Of a DNA stretch of 11,773 bases, positions 1-6,028 are shown piece after piece. This stretch comes from an uncultured Slackia sp. (GTDB taxonomy: Bacteria > Actinomycetota > Coriobacteriia > Coriobacteriales > Eggerthellaceae). The stretch is taken from the NCBI GenBank assembly GCA_937895975.1, contig CALBLG010000236.1:1-11773 (forward strand), given 5' to 3'. Both the position numbers and the translations under genes were made by a program. The notes under the pieces were generated by a model. The model had not been told where the DNA came from and did not search any database. It worked only from the letters and a program-made list of their open reading frames with translations. Each line of letters starts with the position of its first letter. Positions within the stretch are counted from its first letter, which is position 1.

Positions 1-82
1 CGCGGTCGGACAGGGTGGATTTGCCGTGGTCGATGTGCGCGATGATGCTGAAATTGCGAATGAACTTGGGATCGGTGCTCAT
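1..82 (-). CDS. lepA: Elongation factor 4 (LepA), N-terminal fragment
   Basis: Only the first 27 codons are present; the gene runs off the left edge. The peptide begins MSTDPKFIRNFSIIAHIDHG and continues KSTLSDR. It contains the G1 nucleotide-binding loop AHIDHGKST (residues 15-23), shared by translational GTPases. The N-terminal context FIRNFSIIAHIDHGKSTL is typical of LepA rather than of EF-G, EF-Tu or TypA. LepA is a ribosome-bound GTPase linked to back-translocation or initiation quality control. The start is an ATG at 82 with an AGGAG about 12 nt upstream. It follows rpsT on the same strand after a gap of about 105 bp holding a hairpin; rpsT-lepA adjacency is common in Gram-positive bacteria. 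Confidence 0.93.
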   Translation of the reverse strand, partial: MSTDPKFIRNFSIIAHIDHGKSTLSDR

Positions 83-105
83 AAGGTTGCAGCGCTCCTG
101 GTCTC

Positions 106-138
106 TATAGTGGAAAGGGCCCACTTCCGCGGGCCCTT
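106..138 (-). terminator. Hairpin between rpsT and lepA, probable weak terminator
   Basis: On the minus strand an 8-bp GC-rich stem (131-138 pairing with 115-122, core GGGCCC) with an 8-nt loop lies about 50 nt downstream of the rpsT stop. It is followed only by TTTCC, so the U-tract is poor. It may be a leaky terminator or attenuator, since lepA starts 33 nt further on with only a weak TATAGA element between. Confidence 0.5.
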
Positions 139-187
139 CTCCTTAACGTGACGCCAGGCGATACCCGGCGTTTGTGTTTCGAGGAAT

Positions 188-685
188 TTACTCCTCGGTG
201 CCCTCGGCAGCCTCGGCGGCAGCAGCTTCGGCCTCGGCCTTAGCCTTGGCCTCGTGGGCGGCCTTCTCGGCCTTCAAGGTAGCCTCGCGGCGCTTGGCCT
301 TCTCGGCGTTAGCGGCCTTGTAGGCTTCCAGCTTGGCGGCCTTCTTGGCGGCCTTCTTGGTGCCACCCTTGGGAGCGGCAACCTTCTTCTCACGCTTCGG
401 CGCAGCGGCGATGTCTTCCGCGGTCACCACGGTGTTGGCCAGAGCCATGACGCCAGACTTGCGGTTGGCAGCCTGGTTCGCGTGGATGATGCCCTTGGAA
501 GCAGCCTTGTCGAGCAGACGGCACGCGTGCTGAGCCTTGGTGTAGGCCTCGACGCCGTTGCCAGCGGCAACAGCCTCGCGGACCGCGCGAACAGCGGTCT
601 TCAGCTCGGATTTGCAAGCCTGGTTGCGCTTGCGAGCCTTCTCGGCGGTAAGGATGCGCTTCTTCTGAGATTTGATGTTAGCCAT
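188..685 (-). CDS. rpsT: 30S ribosomal protein S20 with long C-terminal extension
   Basis: S20 is a primary 16S rRNA-binding protein of the small subunit. The first ~87 of 165 residues match the family: start MANIKSQKKRI, then basic helices with AEKARKRNQACKSELKTAVR and a conserved KGIIHANQAANRKSGV stretch (residues 64-79). The ATG at 685 was chosen because it gives the canonical N-terminus and has GGAGGA 4 nt upstream; a longer reading to 745 adds 20 residues of leader that do not look like S20. Usual S20 length is about 85-90 residues. Here residues ~95-165 form an extra tail rich in Ala, Lys and Glu, basic at first (about 95-130) and acidic at the end. It is driven by a strong promoter at 885-913 and has a leader of about 190 nt. 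Confidence 0.95.
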   Translation of the reverse strand: MANIKSQKKRILTAEKARKRNQACKSELKTAVRAVREAVAAGNGVEAYTKAQHACRLLDKAASKGIIHANQAANRKSGVMALANTVVTAEDIAAAPKREKKVAAPKGGTKKAAKKAAKLEAYKAANAEKAKRREATLKAEKAAHEAKAKAEAEAAAAEAAEGTEE

Positions 686-881
686 TGTTTCCTCCGGTTG
701 TTTTGAAATGGTCCCGTACCAGCGAAGCCGCAAGGCTCTCAGCACCTTTGCCTGCGACCTGCGGCGATAGCACCGCTCGCTACCCTTTGCATGGCTACCC
801 GCGCCGGCTTCAACTGTGCTGGAAGCCTGCCGTGGCGCTTCGACCGATGGCTGCGGCCTGGCCCATGCAACAAGGCAATGT
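686..881 (-). promoter_or_regulatory. Long, potentially structured 5' leader of rpsT
   Basis: From the start predicted by the promoter (about 879-881) to the ATG at 685, the leader is about 190 nt. It can form an 8-bp closing helix (863-870 with 787-794, TTGCATGG/CCATGCAA) around a region containing a 6-bp hairpin (822-827 with 806-811, GGCTTC/GAAGCC, 10-nt loop). A small hairpin AGCC-TTGC-GGCT (734-737 with 726-729) lies nearer the gene. S20 is known to be autoregulated after transcription in Escherichia coli, so a regulatory leader is plausible. I do not recognise a known riboswitch or T-box here. The folds were found by eye, without energy calculation. Confidence 0.4.
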
Positions 882-1004
882 GAAACTATAAGCGCTCGTC
901 AAGCCCACGTCAAAGGATTTATGCCGAATGTGGGCGAAAAAGCGCAACCTGCGAAAACCGGCCGTCCATACGGTACTATGTGCACGTTGAGATAAGGAGA
1001 GAGC
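882..1004 (+). other. Divergent intergenic region between rpsT and engB
   Basis: The gene-free stretch is 686-1004 in all. The lower part is the rpsT leader and promoter, described separately. For engB, a TACTAT (974-979) about 25 nt before the start codon could be a -10 element, but no convincing -35 is seen upstream. No tRNA or small gene was recognised. Confidence 0.4.
885..913 (-). promoter_or_regulatory. rpsT promoter (sigma-70 type)
   Basis: The minus strand has TTGACG (913-908), a 17-bp spacer, then TATAGT (890-885). This is close to the housekeeping consensus with ideal spacing. Predicted transcription start is around 879-881. Confidence 0.8.
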
Positions 1005-1619
1005 ATGTCCAAAACGATGAACTACCACAACGTGAAATTCGCGGCCGCCTATGGCACGTCCAAACAGCTGCCGCCATCCACGCGCGCCGAAGTGTCGTTC
1101 GTCGGCCGCTCGAACGTGGGCAAGTCGTCGCTTCTGAACAAACTGTTCAACCGCAAAAAGCTCGCAAAGGTGTCATCGACGCCGGGCAAAACGTCCACCA
1201 TCAATTTCTTCGAGGCCGAATGGGCCGATTTCGTCGATCTTCCCGGCTATGGTTTCGCCCAGGTTTCAAAATCGGAAAAAGCCCGCTGGCGCGAGATGAT
1301 CGAGGGCTATTACAACCAGGATCGTGAATTCTGCTGCGTGGTGTCGCTTATCGACATTCGCCACCCCGCCACCGCGCTTGACGTAAACATGATTGAATTC
1401 CTGATTGCCGCCGAGCTGCCCTTCATGATCGTATGCACGAAAGCCGACAAGCTTTCGAAGAACAAATGCGCCCAGGCCATCGCCGCGCTGCGCCGCCAGT
1501 TGGGGTTCTCGAAAGATGAAGTGGAAATCGTGGCCATTTCGTCCGCCGACGGCACCGGCATCGACGACCTGAAGGCCGCCCTCGAGCGCCGCATCAAGGC
1601 CTACAACGCCGCCGAATAG
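1005..1619 (+). CDS. engB: Ribosome biogenesis GTPase EngB/YsxC
   Basis: A 204-residue circularly uniform TrmE-Era-EngA-EngB-type GTPase; full length for the family. Motifs: G1 GRSNVGKSS (34-42), G2 region TPGKTSTINFF (59-69), G3 DLPG followed by YGFA (78-84), G4 TKAD (145-148), G5 SSADG (179-183). EngB assists late assembly of the 50S subunit in the cytoplasm and is essential in several bacteria. The ATG at 1005 has AAGGAG 5 nt upstream. It is the only plus-strand gene in the window and sits between holA and rpsT, which are often adjacent in other Gram-positive bacteria, so it looks like an insertion into a conserved cluster. It is followed by a large hairpin at 1648-1711. Confidence 0.95.
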   Translation: MSKTMNYHNVKFAAAYGTSKQLPPSTRAEVSFVGRSNVGKSSLLNKLFNRKKLAKVSSTPGKTSTINFFEAEWADFVDLPGYGFAQVSKSEKARWREMIEGYYNQDREFCCVVSLIDIRHPATALDVNMIEFLIAAELPFMIVCTKADKLSKNKCAQAIAALRRQLGFSKDEVEIVAISSADGTGIDDLKAALERRIKAYNAAE

Positions 1620-1647
1620 GCTTGAGGCTGGCGTATCCCACCGCGCC

Positions 1648-1711
1648 TGTGTGGCTTGGGGAAATTTCTTCACAACGTTCCAGGCGTTCAGAAATTTCCC
1701 CAAGCCACACA
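1648..1711 (+). repeat. Hairpin element A: 22-bp perfect stem, conserved 20-nt loop
   Basis: Left arm 1648-1669 is exactly complementary to right arm 1690-1711, with loop 1670-1689 reading TCACAACGTTCCAGGCGTTC. The loop itself has AACG and CGTT ends that could close a further 4-bp stem. It begins 28 bp after the engB stop, and a T-rich stretch (1717-1724) starts 5 nt after the stem, so it may act as an engB terminator. The stem is much longer than a usual intrinsic terminator. The loop is shared exactly with hairpin element B, in the opposite orientation. Confidence 0.9.
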
Positions 1712-1779
1712 AGCGCTTCTTTTTCAGCGCACGCATAATATCCTTGCGCTTTTTACGCAAACGGAACGACGCGCATAAC
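1712..1779. other. Spacer between the two large hairpins
   Basis: A 68-bp stretch with a T-rich run (1717-1724), a small TTGCG/CGCAA hairpin (1744-1748 with 1756-1760, loop CTTTTTA), and two similar GC(A)CGCATAA-like words near 1729-1739 and 1769-1779. No coding signal was seen. Confidence 0.4.
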
Positions 1780-1861
1780 GCAGCGCAGAGGGCGGGCTGA
1801 TCGGATTTTCGAACGCCTGGAACGTTGTGAGAAAATCTGGTCAGCCCGCCCTCTGCGCTGC
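1780..1861 (-). repeat. Hairpin element B: 31-bp stem, same 20-nt loop inverted
   Basis: Left arm 1780-1810 pairs with 1831-1861 around the loop 1811-1830, GAACGCCTGGAACGTTGTGA, which is the exact reverse complement of the loop in element A. All 31 positions pair on plus-strand RNA, two of them as G-U (1801 with 1840, 1803 with 1838). On minus-strand RNA those two become A-C mismatches. It lies 15 bp beyond the holA stop (1877), so read from holA the loop has the same sense as element A has relative to engB. No U-tract follows it on the minus strand, so a plain intrinsic terminator is not well supported. Confidence 0.9.
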
Positions 1862-1876
1862 AGGGAAACGGCAACC

Positions 1877-2845
1877 CTATTGCTTGGAGCAAGTCGAGAT
1901 TGCCCAGTCGAAGAACGCCCCTTCCGCATCGGCCCCGCTCTTCATGGCACGCTCGCAATCACGCGCACTCGACAGGGCACGCCGCAGCTCTTCGGGCGAC
2001 CAGAGCTTTGCCGAGGCAACCACTTTTTTCGCCTTCCAATCGGGCATTTTCAGCTGCCTCGCCAGCACGCTGGCCGCGATTTGGCCGCGCGCAGCGAGCG
2101 CATGGTATGTGAGCATTTCGCGCAGCGACCCCACGCAAAAGCCGATGAGCGCATACGCCGAAGTGTCGCCGAGCTTTTTGCGCACGTTCACGCACTCGGC
2201 CACATCGCGCCGCGAAAACGCGCCCGAGAAATCCCATGGCTTGGCCTGCGACGTGCGCGTGACCAGCGCGGCAACCTCGTCGGGTCCGACGGGTTGCGCG
2301 CTTGTGTGCGCGAGCGCGATCTTCTTCAGCTCGGCATCGAGGTGCACCGTGTCTTCGCCCACAAGCTCCACCAGCAGCTTCGCGGCCGCATCGGTAAGGG
2401 CGATGCCGTGCGAGGGCGCCATGGCGCGCACCTGTGCGGGCATTTCGTATGCTTTGCGCGGCGCGCAATCGATCACGGCCTTCGGGCCAACAGCCGCCGC
2501 GGCCTTGTACAAACGCGTGTTTTTCGCAAGCTTGCTGGCGACAAGCATGAGCACGGTGAAATCGGCCGGCGACTTCAGGTAGTCGACCAATGCTTCGGAA
2601 TCGGCCTTTTTCATGGCATCGGCGCTATGCAGCACAACCAGGCGTTTCTCGATGCCGAAAGGCATGGTGTTGCACGCCGCCACAATATCGGAGCCAGACG
2701 CTTCCTTGCCATCGAAGGTATCGCAGTTGAAATCCAGGTCGCCAAGTTTCTCAAGGCGCGAACGCATGCGCTTCAAAACCGTTTCGCGCTTCAACTGGTC
2801 TTCGCCGTTTATCAGGTATGCGGGCAACAGGTTCACGTCGGCCAT
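1877..2845 (-). CDS. holA: DNA polymerase III delta subunit
   Basis: 322 residues, normal length for HolA. Delta is the clamp-loader subunit that opens the beta sliding clamp. Family features: N-terminal YLINGEDQ (10-17), PFGIEKRLVVLHS (62-74) in the AAA+-like region, LDAELKKIAL (169-178) at the end of the middle domain, and the alpha-helical C-terminal domain with LREML (241-245). As usual for delta there is no intact Walker A motif. The ATG at 2845 is preceded by GAGGGAG with 8 nt spacing. It starts 36 bp after comEC ends and probably shares its transcript; comEC-holA is a conserved Gram-positive pair. Its stop is close to hairpin element B. Confidence 0.92.
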   Translation of the reverse strand: MADVNLLPAYLINGEDQLKRETVLKRMRSRLEKLGDLDFNCDTFDGKEASGSDIVAACNTMPFGIEKRLVVLHSADAMKKADSEALVDYLKSPADFTVLMLVASKLAKNTRLYKAAAAVGPKAVIDCAPRKAYEMPAQVRAMAPSHGIALTDAAAKLLVELVGEDTVHLDAELKKIALAHTSAQPVGPDEVAALVTRTSQAKPWDFSGAFSRRDVAECVNVRKKLGDTSAYALIGFCVGSLREMLTYHALAARGQIAASVLARQLKMPDWKAKKVVASAKLWSPEELRRALSSARDCERAMKSGADAEGAFFDWAISTCSKQ

Positions 2846-2881
2846 GGATGCGGCTCCCTCGCTTTCTTTCGTAATCGCATT

Positions 2882-5152
2882 TTATTCTAAGTCAACCTCG
2901 CTTGCCCGTTGCGTTCTTACCGCGATTCCCTCGTCGGAAAACACGCAAGCCACGTCGCCCGACTCATCGGTGCGAAACACCGCCGACCCCGCGGCTTCCA
3001 GGGCCTCGACCGTCGTGGCCGCAGGATGGCCGTAGCGGTTGTTTGCACCGCAGCTCACAAGCGTTATTTTCGGCGACAACGTTAATGCGAGCCGGTCGGT
3101 CATTCCGGCCTTGCTGCCGTGGTGGCCCGCTTTCAACACGTCAATCCCCTTCGACCCGCCAGGCAGCCGCGATGTCATCTCGTCGATTTGCTCCGCCTCG
3201 GCATCGCCCGTAAGCAGCGCCGTCCAGTTCCCCGCCGACGATTCGCGCGTCACCAGCAGGCAGAGGCTATCGGCATTGCCACCCGCGTCAGAAAAAGCCC
3301 TCGGCCACACGACGCGGCAGGTGAAATTGCCCACACGCAGCTCGTCGCCCACGACGAGCCCCACCGCTTTGGTCCCCGATGCAGATTGCGCTTGCTCGAG
3401 CAGCGCTTCGCAGCCCGAGCATCCGCATGACAACGTTTCGGCCGCCACATACACCTGCGAACCAGCCACATTCGAAGAAAGCGAGTCGAGCGATGCGCAA
3501 TGGTCGTCATCGTGATGGGAAATCGCCACGCCGTCGAGATGCGCCGCGTGCGCACGCGCGAGCGCCGCTGCCAACAGCGCATCTTGGTTGCCCGTATCCA
3601 CCAGCAACGAAGCGCCTCTGCTCTTCACTAAAATGGCATCGCCCTGCCCCACATCGAGCGCGACAATCTCGTCGGGGCCGAACAGGGGAAGCACCGCGAC
3701 AAGCGCCACCGCAGACGCGACAAGCACGGCCGCGGCGCCCATGGCCTTGCCTTTCGTAGGTCGAGGCCATACCGCCCACAGCGCAACGAACGCGCCGGCC
3801 GAAACCCCCGTAGCCACCGTCATGTCCATGGAACAGGGAACCGACGCAAGCGGAACATGCGCAAGAAACCCGAGCAAATCGCACAACGCATCGGCCGCAA
3901 ACGCAAGCGCGGAAAGCGCGGCCATGCCGGCAGACGGGAAAACCGCGAGAAGCCCGAGCCCGACAAGTCCACCGCCGATGAACAGCGTGAATGCAGGCGC
4001 CGCCACCAAATTCGCCAAGGGAGAAAGCAGCGGCACGCGCGAGAAGACGCATGCCGTCACAGGAAAAATAGGAATGTTCGCAGCCAAGGTAAGCGACAGC
4101 GTTTGCGTAATCGCCCCGCGGCCTTTCCGAGCAAGAGCGTCCACCCACGCCTCGAGCAAAGGCGCAAGCACGATGATGCCTAACGTAGACGCCGCCGACA
4201 AGAAAAACGAGAGCGACAACGCATTCGATGGCCGACACGCGAGCAGCACGCACACGCATACGCCCAAGGCGGCCAGCGACGAAGAACGGCGACGGCTCCA
4301 TGCCGCATTCACCACCACTCCCGCCATAAGCGCCGCGCGAATCACGGGCGAGGCAAAGCCCGTAAAGGCGGCATACAGAGCATAGAAGCCGCAAAATACG
4401 CCCGATGAGACAAGCCGCGAGATGCGCGCCCTCGCGAGAATCGCGCCGACGAACGCCGCCACAACCGACAGGTGCGCCCCCGAAACGGCTACCATATGCG
4501 CAAGGCCCACCGTTTTCACGTCGTCGTAGAGCCCGTCTTCGTCGAGCCTGCTTCGATCGCCTATCAGAATCGCGCGCAAAAGCGCGGCGCCTTTGCCCTC
4601 AAACGCATCGAACGCATCGCGCGCCCAACATCGGGCCTCTACGACTGCGCTAACGGGCCCGCCCCCACCTTCGATGTGGGCGTTCGTCATTTTTGCTCGA
4701 GCGCATATACCCTTCGCCGCGTAGCGAGGAAACGATGCATCGGACAATTGCGAGAACGAAACACGCGCCTTCACGCGCTGGCGCGCAAGCAGGCGCGCAT
4801 CGCCTTCTATGTCTTTTTCGGAATACGAAAGAAGCACCTCGCGCCTCGCGCCGAATGCATCGCGAAGCGCTCCATGGGCGGAATAACCATACGCGCCACG
4901 CTTCGCGTCTTCAACAATTTGGATTTCGTATTCTCCCGAAACAAGCCCATCGGGAAGTTCGGGGCTTACCCATCCAAGCGAAATCGCGCATGCTTGGAAC
5001 GCGGCAAGCGCAACCCATGCAGCTATGGCCACGAACAGAGACGCTGGCATCGACGGCCGCCGCGGAAAACGAGCTGGAGCCTCGTCGCTTGGGCCCTCGA
5101 TGACGCCTTCGCCCGCCCACATGCGCGACGAGCCTCGAACGATGCGGCTCAT
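2882..5152 (-). CDS. comEC: ComEC/Rec2 DNA-uptake channel with metallo-beta-lactamase domain
   Basis: 756 residues, typical full length. ComEC carries single-stranded DNA across the inner membrane in natural transformation. Order of parts: an N-terminal membrane segment (~40-58); an extracellular OB-like region (~75-180) with two Cys (150, 175) that could form a disulfide; the competence channel domain with GLAHMVAVSGAHLSVV (216-231) and about ten hydrophobic segments to ~490; a C-terminal metallo-beta-lactamase-like domain with DVGQGD (500-505), VDTGN (518-522), SHHDDDH (545-551), TGD (648-650), KAGHHGSK (674-681) and GHP (708-710). The metal-ligand motifs are intact, consistent with a nuclease that degrades the non-transferred strand. 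The ATG at 5152 overlaps the comEA stop as ATGA, favouring coupling; a TTG at 5158 is an alternative start. Confidence 0.93.
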   Translation of the reverse strand: MSRIVRGSSRMWAGEGVIEGPSDEAPARFPRRPSMPASLFVAIAAWVALAAFQACAISLGWVSPELPDGLVSGEYEIQIVEDAKRGAYGYSAHGALRDAFGARREVLLSYSEKDIEGDARLLARQRVKARVSFSQLSDASFPRYAAKGICARAKMTNAHIEGGGGPVSAVVEARCWARDAFDAFEGKGAALLRAILIGDRSRLDEDGLYDDVKTVGLAHMVAVSGAHLSVVAAFVGAILARARISRLVSSGVFCGFYALYAAFTGFASPVIRAALMAGVVVNAAWSRRRSSSLAALGVCVCVLLACRPSNALSLSFFLSAASTLGIIVLAPLLEAWVDALARKGRGAITQTLSLTLAANIPIFPVTACVFSRVPLLSPLANLVAAPAFTLFIGGGLVGLGLLAVFPSAGMAALSALAFAADALCDLLGFLAHVPLASVPCSMDMTVATGVSAGAFVALWAVWPRPTKGKAMGAAAVLVASAVALVAVLPLFGPDEIVALDVGQGDAILVKSRGASLLVDTGNQDALLAAALARAHAAHLDGVAISHHDDDHCASLDSLSSNVAGSQVYVAAETLSCGCSGCEALLEQAQSASGTKAVGLVVGDELRVGNFTCRVVWPRAFSDAGGNADSLCLLVTRESSAGNWTALLTGDAEAEQIDEMTSRLPGGSKGIDVLKAGHHGSKAGMTDRLALTLSPKITLVSCGANNRYGHPAATTVEALEAAGSAVFRTDESGDVACVFSDEGIAVRTQRASEVDLE

Positions 5153-5829
5153 ACGCAAATCGCATCCTTGATTTTCGCGAATTTCTTCTCGCCGATGCCG
5201 TCAACGCGCATAAGGTCGTCGATGCTCGAAAACGGCCCGTTCTGTTCGCGGTCGGCGATGATCGCCTGCGCCGTTGACGGCCCCACGCCCGAAAGGGTTT
5301 GGAGCGCAGCCGCATCGGCGAGGTTGATGTTCACCAAGCCCGACGAAGCCGCGCCACCCGCCGTTTGCCCCGATTGCGCCGCCCCCTGCGACGCCGCATC
5401 AACCTCGGCTTGGCTTGGTATGGCGATCTGCTCGCCATCGGAAACAACGCGGGCCAGATTGATTTGCGAGGGCTGGGCATCTTCCGCCAAGCCGCCGGCA
5501 GCAGCGATGGCGTCGTTGACGCGAGAGCCCTCGCCCAGCTCATAGACGCCGGGCGACCGAACCGCGCCAGACACATACACGACTACCTGACGAGCGGATT
5601 TTTCCTCTTCGCCAACCGCATCGCCCGATAAAGAAGAGGACGCGTCGGCCTCCACCTCGAACGCGGGCGCCTGCGTGCTGGAATACGACGACCACATCAC
5701 GCCCACGATAACAGTCGAAATCAGCAAGAACGCGCCCAGCCGCGCCGGCCCCGACGGAAGCAAGCGTACAAGTCCGTTGCGAATTGATCCAAGAACCAAC
5801 GATAACGAGAAAGCTTCGTGAGTGCGCAT
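5149..5829 (-). CDS. comEA: ComEA-type competence DNA-binding protein
   Basis: 226 residues. A short cytoplasmic N-terminus is followed by one membrane segment (~31-47), a flexible Ser/Ala/Glu linker, an SLBB domain (VVVYVSGAVRSPGVYELGEG, ~82-101, to ~137), an Ala/Gly/Ser/Gln linker, and a C-terminal tandem helix-hairpin-helix domain (165-226) with hairpins GVGPSTA (181-187) and GIGEKKF (211-217). This matches Gram-positive ComEA, a membrane-anchored receptor that binds incoming double-stranded DNA and passes it to ComEC. The ATG at 5829 has AGGAG 6 nt upstream. It overlaps comEC by 4 bp (ATGA). The upstream gap has a dyad and AT-rich repeats, possibly regulatory. Confidence 0.93.
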   Translation of the reverse strand: MRTHEAFSLSLVLGSIRNGLVRLLPSGPARLGAFLLISTVIVGVMWSSYSSTQAPAFEVEADASSSLSGDAVGEEEKSARQVVVYVSGAVRSPGVYELGEGSRVNDAIAAAGGLAEDAQPSQINLARVVSDGEQIAIPSQAEVDAASQGAAQSGQTAGGAASSGLVNINLADAAALQTLSGVGPSTAQAIIADREQNGPFSSIDDLMRVDGIGEKKFAKIKDAICV

Positions 5830-5844
5830 GCGATGCTCCTAACT

Positions 5845-5860
5845 CCAGACATTCGTCTGG
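5845..5860 (-). promoter_or_regulatory. Short dyad just upstream of the comEA ribosome-binding site
   Basis: CCAGAC-ATTC-GTCTGG, a perfect 6-bp inverted repeat with a 4-nt loop, ends 4 nt upstream of the comEA AGGAG (5836-5840). It could be an RNA hairpin affecting translation or a protein-binding site. Confidence 0.4.
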
Positions 5861-5907
5861 CGAGCATGCCGCGCGACCCTTGCCCAACTCTTGCCGGCTT
5901 CTTACTC

Positions 5908-5924
5908 AAATTCGATTTAAATTC
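5908..5924 (-). promoter_or_regulatory. AT-rich direct repeat upstream of comEA
   Basis: On the minus strand GAATTT occurs twice with an 11-bp period (5924-5919 and 5913-5908). It is an AT-rich patch in otherwise GC-rich DNA, 80-95 bp before comEA and just downstream of the thiI terminator. No clear -35/-10 pair could be assigned, so this is a candidate promoter or regulator site only. Confidence 0.3.
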
Positions 5925-5942
5925 TGCACGTGTTTCAGGCAT

Positions 5943-5976
5943 AAAAAATGGGTCAAAGGGACAGCCCCTTGACCCA
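5943..5976 (-). terminator. Intrinsic terminator of thiI
   Basis: On the minus strand arms 5976-5965 and 5960-5949 (TGGGTCAA core) form a 12-bp stem with one mismatch and a 4-nt loop, followed at once by TTTTTT (5948-5943). A second hairpin without a U-tract lies between it and the thiI stop (5986-5994 with 6003-6011). Confidence 0.9.
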
Positions 5977-6028
5977 CATTCAACCAGGTTGGGGAACTGC
6001 TCCCCCGACCTATTTCGCAACCAGGCGC

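Noticed and set aside
810..866. Possible 18-codon leader peptide in the rpsT leader (starts MGQAAAIG)
   Set aside because: No ribosome-binding site precedes the ATG, which lies in one arm of a predicted helix, and the residues show no attenuation logic.
686..881. Riboswitch or T-box in the rpsT leader (a CTGAGA word resembles part of the TPP motif)
   Set aside because: The remaining conserved TPP, cobalamin and T-box elements are missing.
1720..1780. dif-like recombination site between the hairpins (GCATAA words)
   Set aside because: Only short resemblance to one half-site; no proper pair of XerC/XerD arms around a central region.
1880..2890. 336-codon plus-strand open frame opposite holA
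   Set aside because: Antisense to holA over its whole length, no ribosome-binding site or family resemblance.
5986..6011. Second terminator just after thiI
   Set aside because: A 9-bp stem is present but it has no U-tract on either strand; the following hairpin with TTTTTT is the better terminator.
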